Below are positions 58,682 to 64,000 of a DNA stretch of 64,000 bases, in pieces (positions within the stretch are counted from its first letter, which is position 1; the number at the start of each line of letters is the position of its first letter). The notes beneath the pieces were generated by a model. That model made no database searches and was not told the DNA's origin. It was given only the letters and a program-made list of their open reading frames with translations. The position numbers and the translations under genes are program-made. Source of the stretch: Bacteroidota bacterium (GTDB lineage: Bacteria; Bacteroidota; Bacteroidia; Chitinophagales; Chitinophagaceae); the NCBI GenBank assembly GCA_016715505.1, contig JADJZY010000035.1:62001-126000 (forward strand), written 5' to 3'.

Positions 58682-59267
58682 TTATGAAGTCAAAAAAGTG
58701 AAAAAACGTTTACGTTCTTTAAGGCTTCGAAAAGGTTTTTTAATCCATTCCTGAATTTGGATCAATTTACCATTCACATAAAGTAATTTATATTCCTCTG
58801 AGGATATAAAACCCTGATCACGATATTCGATATAAATGCTTTGTAAATTTCCGGTCAGTTTTGTGGCGGTAATGGTAAAGACGCGGGTTGGTAATTTCCG
58901 GGTCAAGGGCGGTATAAGTGAGGGTGGTTGTGCCGGTGCTATCTTCAAATACATCGATGCGGTATTTGTTATCATACTTTTCCTGATTGATATGGGCTTT
59001 GTAAAAAATGGATTTAATGTCCTTCCAATCAATCGCTGAAGCACTTAACTCTTCCTGGCTTTTATTGGCTCCTTCTATGCTGAGCACAGAAAATTTTAAG
59101 GCACTTTTTTCATACGACTCTAAATTATCCCGCAAGAGCATATAGATGTCAGGATAGTTAATATAACTCTCTCCTTTGTAGACCTTCTTTGTAGAGTCGC
59201 CACAAGCACTGACGAACAATACAAAAATCCATAAAACAGCGAAAGTGGGTCTAAAATAGTTGATCAT
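58682..59267 (-). CDS. Hypothetical lipoprotein (frameshifted)
   Basis: About 195 codons with one break near 58885-58892. Signal peptide with lipobox LFVSACGD, then KSALKFSVLSIEGANKSQEE, IDWKDIKSIFYKAHINQE, a strand-rich part (STGTTTLTYTALDPEIT, FTITATKLTGNLQSIYIEY) and a basic C-terminus with KLIQIQEWIKKPFRSLKERK. No recognised family. The ATG overlaps the stop of the SUI1 gene (ATGA), so translation is coupled and the gene is the last of the nadC operon. Confidence 0.68.
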
Positions 59268-59593
59268 ATTACGCGGTATCCATCTTTGATTAATAATTCA
59301 GTCACTCGTTTTTTATAATCACCCTGTACGATGATCTGACCATCTTTTACTGAACCTCCTGTACCGCACCTACTTTTGAGTGATTTGCCCAATAACTCGA
59401 TATCTGCGGTGCTTCCTACAAATCCGAGTACCAGCGTCACCACTTTGCCGGCCCGGTGCTTGGTGTCCAGATTTACTTTTAATTTTTGAGCAGAGGCAGG
59501 CGGAGTTGCTACTTCTTCATGATCGGCACGTTGCAGAATTTCAGGATTGGTTGAGTAAACTAAACCACTCTGGAATAAATTTTTCTTACTCAT
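59264..59593 (-). CDS. SUI1/YciH-family translation factor
   Basis: About 109 residues from ATG 59593 (MSKKNLFQSGLVYSTNPE). The conserved region reads VNLDTKHRAGKVVTLVLGF, LGKSLKSRCGTGGSVKDG and IIVQGDYKKRVTELL, the core of the eIF1/SUI1 fold (compare E. coli YciH). Bacterial members are thought to affect start-codon selection or initiation fidelity; direct data are few. The frame opens further upstream (59614), but that would overlap the lipid-kinase gene by 20 nt. Its stop overlaps the next gene. Confidence 0.9.
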   Translation of the reverse strand: MSKKNLFQSGLVYSTNPEILQRADHEEVATPPASAQKLKVNLDTKHRAGKVVTLVLGFVGSTADIELLGKSLKSRCGTGGSVKDGQIIVQGDYKKRVTELLIKDGYRVI

Positions 59594-59594
59594 A

Positions 59595-60479
59595 TTAAAT
59601 ATGCTTTGTCCCATCCGGGATCAGAAGTTGTAAAGATAAAGGATGCAATTTTAAACGACAGTACCCTTCACAAGAATGGGCGTCGCCGTCCGTCTGAAAG
59701 TAATGCATATCACTTGCAAAAATTTCTATCTCTGCCGCTTTGATAAAGACGCAATTGGAATTGGATTCCAACTTTTTTCTCCAACCATCTATCACAAGTT
59801 TTAAGCCCTTAAAAAAACTCATTTCCTTGACAATCACCAAATCCAACAAGCCATCCTGCAGCGAAGCACCGGAAGCAATTTCAAAACCGTAACCAAACTC
59901 TTTTCCGTTGGCTGCATTTAAAAAGTAAGCGGGTGTATTTAGCTCATGTTGCTCGGTTTTGATCCGATAAGTTCCTGGTCGGTAATAAAAATATTGGCGA
60001 ATGACATTTCTCACATACATGGCTAATCCGCGGCTCTTACTTTCACGTATGGTGTTACAAACAATGGCATCAAAACCCACACCTGCATTGCTGATAAAGT
60101 ATCGACCATTCACGGAGCCCACGTCTAAATGTCTGGGTGCGGATTTTTTCAAGGCAGCAATGGCTTCATCTAATTTCAAAGGGATTCCACAATGTCGGGC
60201 CAATCCGTTTCCTGATCCGCAAGGCAAAATGGCCATACTGATGGGCTGATGGGTGAGGATTTGTAAAATTTCGTTGACCGTTCCATCGCCACCTGCCGCT
60301 ACTACAACTTTGGCAGATGAAGCCAGTGCCTTCCGGGCAAGTTCAACAGCATGTCCTGCATATTCTGTGCGGTGAATTTCATATTCGTCTGCCTGAAAGT
60401 AAATCTTAAAAGCCTCATAAATTTGCGCCATTTTGCGTTCACCCATGCGGGAGTTCATAATTACAAAATAGGGCTTCAT
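59595..60479 (-). CDS. Diacylglycerol/lipid kinase family protein (YegS-like)
   Basis: A 294-residue soluble lipid kinase: VVVAAGGDGTVNEILQIL (the GGDGTVNE nucleotide loop), AILPCGSGNGLARHCG, HLDVGSVNGRYFISNAGVGFDA and FQTDGDAHSCEGYC near the C-terminus. Family knowledge: phosphorylates diacylglycerol or a related lipid with ATP. Its ATG overlaps the stop of nadC (ATGA). No signal peptide or transmembrane helix. Confidence 0.92.
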   Translation of the reverse strand: MKPYFVIMNSRMGERKMAQIYEAFKIYFQADEYEIHRTEYAGHAVELARKALASSAKVVVAAGGDGTVNEILQILTHQPISMAILPCGSGNGLARHCGIPLKLDEAIAALKKSAPRHLDVGSVNGRYFISNAGVGFDAIVCNTIRESKSRGLAMYVRNVIRQYFYYRPGTYRIKTEQHELNTPAYFLNAANGKEFGYGFEIASGASLQDGLLDLVIVKEMSFFKGLKLVIDGWRKKLESNSNCVFIKAAEIEIFASDMHYFQTDGDAHSCEGYCRLKLHPLSLQLLIPDGTKHI

Positions 60480-61321
60480 CCTTGGTTTTTAATGGCTTTT
60501 AAGCTCAGATCCATACTCACGGCATGATGGATGATAGCACCGGCCGAAATAAAATCAACGCCGGTTTCAGCATAAGATCGGATACTTTCAATGGTAATGC
60601 CTCCACTCGCTTCTGTTTCATATTGGCCACCAATCATTTCAACTGCTTCCTTGAGGAGTGTAACTGAAAAATTATCCAACATGATTCGATGTACCTGACC
60701 CACTTTAAGGATTGTTTTGACATCTTCCAGGGTTCGTGCTTCAATTTCAATTTGAAGTGACAGGTTTTTATCCTTGAGATATTGATTGGTTTTTACAATG
60801 GCCTGTTCGATACCCCCACAATAATCGATATGATTATCTTTCAGCATGATCATGTCGTACAAACCCATGCGATGATTAAATCCTCCTCCAATCAGCACGG
60901 CTCTTTTTTCGAACCAGCGAAAATTGGGTGTTGTTTTACGTGTATCCAATAATCTGGCCGGAAGGTCTGAGATCTGATCCACGTACTTTCGGGTGAGAGA
61001 GGCAATGCCACTCATACGTTGCATGATGTTGAGTACCAGTCTTTCGGCCTTCAGGATGTTGTGCACGCTCGTTTGGATTTCAAAAGCCTGGTCTCCCGGC
61101 TTCACCATTTGTCCATCCTTGAGCCAAACCTCCATTTGAGCCTGAGGATCCAAGTGGGTAAAAATCTGTCGTGCAATATCTATGCCTGCAATAATACCTG
61201 CTTCCTTGATTTTTAGTAGGGCTTTGCCACGAGCATCGGCGGGGATACAAGCGAGGGTACTGTGATCTCCATCTTGAATATCCTCGTGAAGGGCCTGTTC
61301 AATAAATTCGATAAATTCCAT
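60476..61321 (-). CDS. nadC: Nicotinate-nucleotide pyrophosphorylase (quinolinate phosphoribosyltransferase)
   Basis: A 281-residue enzyme converting quinolinate and PRPP to nicotinate mononucleotide. Motifs: EDIQDGDHST near the N-terminus, LNIMQRMSGIASLTRKYV, LLDTRKTTPNFR (quinolinate-binding Arg/Lys), GGGFNHRMGLYDMIMLKDNHI, IEIEARTLEDV, IMLDNFS and EASGGITIESI. First certain gene of the overlapping run that ends with the lipoprotein. The pathway continues with nadD at 20.6 kb. Confidence 0.96.
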   Translation of the reverse strand: MEFIEFIEQALHEDIQDGDHSTLACIPADARGKALLKIKEAGIIAGIDIARQIFTHLDPQAQMEVWLKDGQMVKPGDQAFEIQTSVHNILKAERLVLNIMQRMSGIASLTRKYVDQISDLPARLLDTRKTTPNFRWFEKRAVLIGGGFNHRMGLYDMIMLKDNHIDYCGGIEQAIVKTNQYLKDKNLSLQIEIEARTLEDVKTILKVGQVHRIMLDNFSVTLLKEAVEMIGGQYETEASGGITIESIRSYAETGVDFISAGAIIHHAVSMDLSLKAIKNQG

Positions 61322-61378
61322 AATCTGCTGAATATCTGTGTGTTATACCGAAGTAGAGGTTTTTTTATTCAAAATGAA

Positions 61379-61801
61379 TTATTTTTCAAAACGCAATTCC
61401 TTGAGGTAATACTGTCCGCTTTTGTAAACAAAAAACATATAAACCCGATACTCTCCTCCCGAGGTGTACAATTTGCCGATACTGAAACGGGTATTATTTG
61501 ACCCGGAAGTACTGGCCTGCATGCGGACATAATTTCTGGGGCCTTCTTTGGAAAAAAAACGTTCGAGAATAATTTGGGCTTGTTTGCGGGAATAGGAATT
61601 GGTTTTGTCTGAAAAAGTCAAATCCAGTTCGTTGTCGAAATATTGAGCCAATACTTTACTGTTTCCTTCTTTCAATGCCTGTGCGATTGGCGCCATAAAA
61701 TCCTGGGCCGATGATACAAAGGAGAAAATAAGAAGAAATAAACCCGTAATCAGATATTTTCTTGACAGTAGGCTTAAAAATATTTTGACATTTGAATTCA
61801 A
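61379..61801 (-). CDS. DUF4783 family exported protein
   Basis: About 140 residues. N-terminal hydrophobic export signal (YLITGLFLLIFSFVSSAQ), then DFMAPIAQALKEGNSKVLAQYF, LDLTFSDKTNSYSRKQAQIIL, MQASTSGSNNTRFSIGKLY and YRVYMFFVYKSGQYYLKELRF: a compact NTF2-like fold typical of DUF4783. Function unknown. The frame starts with TTG at 61801 without a good ATG; an ATG in another frame nearby (MSKYF...) would join if one T is added to the T5 run near 61771-61775, so the 5' end may contain another indel. It precedes nadC (57-nt gap), a pairing I have seen described in the phylum. Confidence 0.82.
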   Translation of the reverse strand: MNSNVKIFLSLLSRKYLITGLFLLIFSFVSSAQDFMAPIAQALKEGNSKVLAQYFDNELDLTFSDKTNSYSRKQAQIILERFFSKEGPRNYVRMQASTSGSNNTRFSIGKLYTSGGEYRVYMFFVYKSGQYYLKELRFEK

Positions 61802-61846
61802 TGATTTTTAATAAGTTATATGACTGATTTCCTTGCAAAGATGCAG

Positions 61847-61854
61847 TATTTTTG
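61847..61854 (+). promoter_or_regulatory. -7 box (TATTTTTG) of gpmI
   Basis: TATTTTTG matches TAnnTTTG and ends 5 nt before the ATG at 61860. It supports this ATG over the upstream in-frame TTG and suggests a leaderless transcript. Confidence 0.55.
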
Positions 61855-61859
61855 CTGCT

Positions 61860-63385
61860 ATGTCAAGAAAGAGTTTGTTAATCATCATGGATGGTTGGGG
61901 GCATGGAAAGGTGCCAAAATCCGATGCAATTCAACATGCAAATATTCCTTTTGTGCGATCCTTGTATGATACCTACCCACATGCTGAATTGATGACCTGT
62001 GGTGAATATGTGGGATTGCCATCCGGGCAAATGGGGAACAGCGAAGTGGGACATTTAAATATTGGTGCAGGACGTATTGTTTATCAGGAACTGCAACGAA
62101 TAAACCGGGCATTTGAAACAGGTGAGTTTAAAGCGCATCCCGTTTTTCAGGAGATGCTGTCCTATTGTGTCAAAGAGCAAAAAACCTTGCATTTAATGGG
62201 TTTGCTGAGCGACGGTGGGGTTCATGCGCATATTGAACATTTTTTACAAATTTGCGATTTGGCCATAGCTGCGGGTTTACCCCGGATTGCGATTCACGTA
62301 TTTACCGACGGACGTGACACCGACCCTAAAAGTGGATTGGCTTTTGTTGAAACCTTGGAGAGGCATATACAACACAAAGGACCTTTTATTGCCTCATTGA
62401 GTGGTCGATTTTTTGCCATGGATCGCGATAAACGCTGGGAAAGGGTACAAAAAGCCTACAATGCGCTGGTCAAAGGCGAAGGAGTTCCCATTTATTCCGC
62501 ATCCGAGTATATCTCCGATTGTTATCAAAAGGGGATGACCGATGAATTTATCGAACCGGCCGTGATATGTAACGAACAAGGGCAGGCATTGGCCCCCATG
62601 GCAGAGGGCGATGCCGTATTTTGTGTGAATTTCCGGACTGATCGTTGTCGGGAAATCACCGAAGTGCTGACCCAGAAGGATTTTCCGGAAATGGAAATGA
62701 AGCATTTGCCCTTGTATTATGTCACCATGACCGAATACGATAAAAGCTTCCAAGGGGTCAAACCTGTTTTTAAAAATGATGACCTGCGGAATACTTTGGG
62801 TGAAGTTTTGGCGAATCATGGCAAAAGCAAATTCGTATTGCCGAAACAGAAAAGTATCCCCATGTAACTTTTTTCTTTAGTGGCGGACGGGAAAAAGCAT
62901 TTGAAGGGGAAAGCCGAATTTTAATTCCCTCTCCAAAAGAAGTACCTACATATGATTTGAAGCCCGAAATGAGTGCATTTGAACTGACAGAGGCGATTTT
63001 ACCCGAAATCGAAAAAGGGGAGGTCGACTTTGTTTGTCTCAATTTTGCGAATGCCGATATGGTTGGGCATACCGGTGTGTGGGAAGCCGCGATCAAGGCT
63101 GCCGAAACAGTAGATCAGTGTGTAGCTCGTATCATTCCATTGGCCTTGGAAAAAAATTATACCATCTTTTTAACGGCCGATCACGGTAATAGTGATTATC
63201 TGATCAATGAAGACGGTTCACCCAATACAGCACATACCTTGAATCCGGTTCCATTTTTTATTATCTCCAATGATTTCCGAGGAGCTGTCAAAAATGGCAA
63301 ACTGGGAGATATTGCGCCCACGATTTTACATTTTATGGGCGTAGAAATACCGCTTGAGATGAGTGGAGAAGTGCTAGTTAGCTAG
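61860..63385 (+). CDS. gpmI: 2,3-bisphosphoglycerate-independent phosphoglycerate mutase (frameshifted)
   Basis: About 509 codons with one base missing in the A4 run 62823-62826. The enzyme interconverts 3- and 2-phosphoglycerate using two Mn ions and a phosphoserine. Visible: IIMDGWGHGK (metal ligand Asp), GQMGNSEVGHLNIGAGR with the catalytic Ser, HVFTDGRDTDPKSG, GRFFAMDRDKRWERV, FRTDRCREIT, and after the break FFFSGGREKAFEGESRILIPSP, LNFANADMVGHTG, FLTADHGNSDYL and DIAPTILHFMG. All metal ligands are intact. A core glycolytic gene is unlikely to be truly broken, so the indel is probably an error of the sequence. Confidence 0.93.
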
Positions 63386-63470
63386 TATCACCGACTTAAA
63401 ATCCTGATTCAAATACGAATCTGTTTGGAAATTTCAGGAGATTCAACTTATCTTGTGGAAAACTAAATCT

Positions 63471-64000
63471 ATGAAAAGATCCTTACAATTCTTTGTAGGC
63501 CTGTTTTGTTTATTTGTACCCCAAGTGTTACAAGCGCAAACATGGCCGAATCCCGAAGTACTTTATTACAAAATGAACGGTGTCGGAGCCTCAGTTCCCA
63601 ATGATGCATTGAGTCCTCCCGCAGGAACGGCAACTGCCACAATTCAAGGGGCTATCACCCAAGGTGGAACAGGTAAGTGCGGCGGTGGGCTCATAGGTTC
63701 GGGTATAACATCAACCTCGGATTTTCTGAACACCGGTTGGGCAACAAATCTTAGCAGTACTGCGAGTTGGACTATTTCTTTTTACTCAGCTAATTTCGGC
63801 TCAACGGCCGCCTTATATTATATTTTTGGAGATGTAAATGCATCTGGGTTCCGATGTTTTACAAATGGCGTTGCTGGACCCAATAACTGGATTTTAAGAG
63901 GTACGGGATTGACAGATGTTCTCGTATCAGGCGGGCAACGGTAGCACCACATCATATTGCTTTTGTTTACAATGCTTCATTGGCAAATATTCAAGCGTAT
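63471..64000 (+). CDS. Exported LamG-like (concanavalin-type) protein, 3' truncated
   Basis: The N-terminal 177 residues of an exported protein. Signal peptide MKRSLQFFVGLFCLFVPQVLQAQ from ATG 63471 (preferred to the TTG at 63453), then a beta-sandwich start: PNPEVLYYKMNGVG, TSTSDFLNTGWATNL, SSTASWTISFYSANFG, LYYIFGDVNASGFRCF, NNWILRGTGLTDV. After one extra G in GGG 63933-63935 the frame continues to the window edge as ATVAPHHIAFVYNASLANIQ. This is the usual N-terminal layout of Bacteroidota LamG-domain surface proteins with a C-terminal T9SS domain, which lies outside the window. Confidence 0.75.

Noticed and set aside
1..64000. tRNA genes or other structured RNA genes
   Set aside because: I found no clear T-arm (GTTCRANNC) plus acceptor pairing and no known riboswitch consensus by eye; a covariance-model search would be needed to exclude them.

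Overview
The window is chromosomal DNA of a Bacteroidota bacterium, probably from the Chitinophagia/Saprospiria/Sphingobacteriia side of the phylum; the genus cannot be read from the sequence. The evidence is phylum-specific: a SusC/SusD pair, secreted proteins ending in type IX secretion (T9SS) type A sorting domains, DUF4290 and DUF4783 proteins, a bacterial GH3-like protein, the long form of IspG, the gene order rplM-rpsI-rpsB-tsf, and promoters of the Bacteroidota type (TTTG, about 20 nt, TAnnTTTG) instead of sigma-70 boxes. No tRNA, rRNA, CRISPR array, insertion sequence or prophage was recognised.

Layout. 1-4.9 kb: tail of a T9SS cargo protein, the fluoride channel crcB, and a large hybrid sensor kinase that is frameshifted and has lost the key residues of all its phosphotransfer modules. 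5-14.5 kb: secreted M43 metalloprotease, ispG, DUF4290 protein, pirin, M3 oligopeptidase and a copper P-type ATPase. 14.5-24.8 kb: a LytS/LytTR two-component pair, MerR regulator, thioredoxin-like protein, a GGGP synthase homologue with a missing internal block, an alpha/beta hydrolase, nadD, a Cys/Met-metabolism PLP enzyme and a methyltransferase. 24.9-35.4 kb: SprB-repeat surface protein, SDR epimerase, DUF6427-like membrane protein, purQ, two DsbD-type proteins, GH3-like protein. 35.5-45.3 kb: rplU-rpmA, a histone H1-like AAPKK-repeat protein, a giant T9SS propeller/PKD/Fn3 protein with 46-residue tandem repeats, and a TonB-dependent receptor. 45.3-50 kb: SIMPL protein, fdhD, then the r-protein/EF-Ts cluster on the minus strand. 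50-58.5 kb: susC-susD, an uncharacterised multi-pass membrane protein with a cytoplasmic domain, and a beta-propeller protein sharing its C-terminal module with the SprB-repeat protein. 58.6-64 kb: a tightly packed DUF4783-nadC-lipid kinase-SUI1-lipoprotein run, gpmI, and the start of a LamG-like secreted protein.

How the parts fit: housekeeping genes (isoprenoids, NAD, purine, glycolysis, ribosome) are mixed with an extracellular programme in which exported proteases, adhesin-like T9SS cargo, SusCD uptake and periplasmic thiol chemistry suggest a surface-active, polymer-degrading lifestyle.

Quality warning: about 20 single-base frameshifts, mostly in short homopolymers, break many genes including the core genes gpmI and the DUF4290 gene. 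Most look like residual consensus errors of a long-read assembly. I therefore describe such genes as one locus and give the position of each break.
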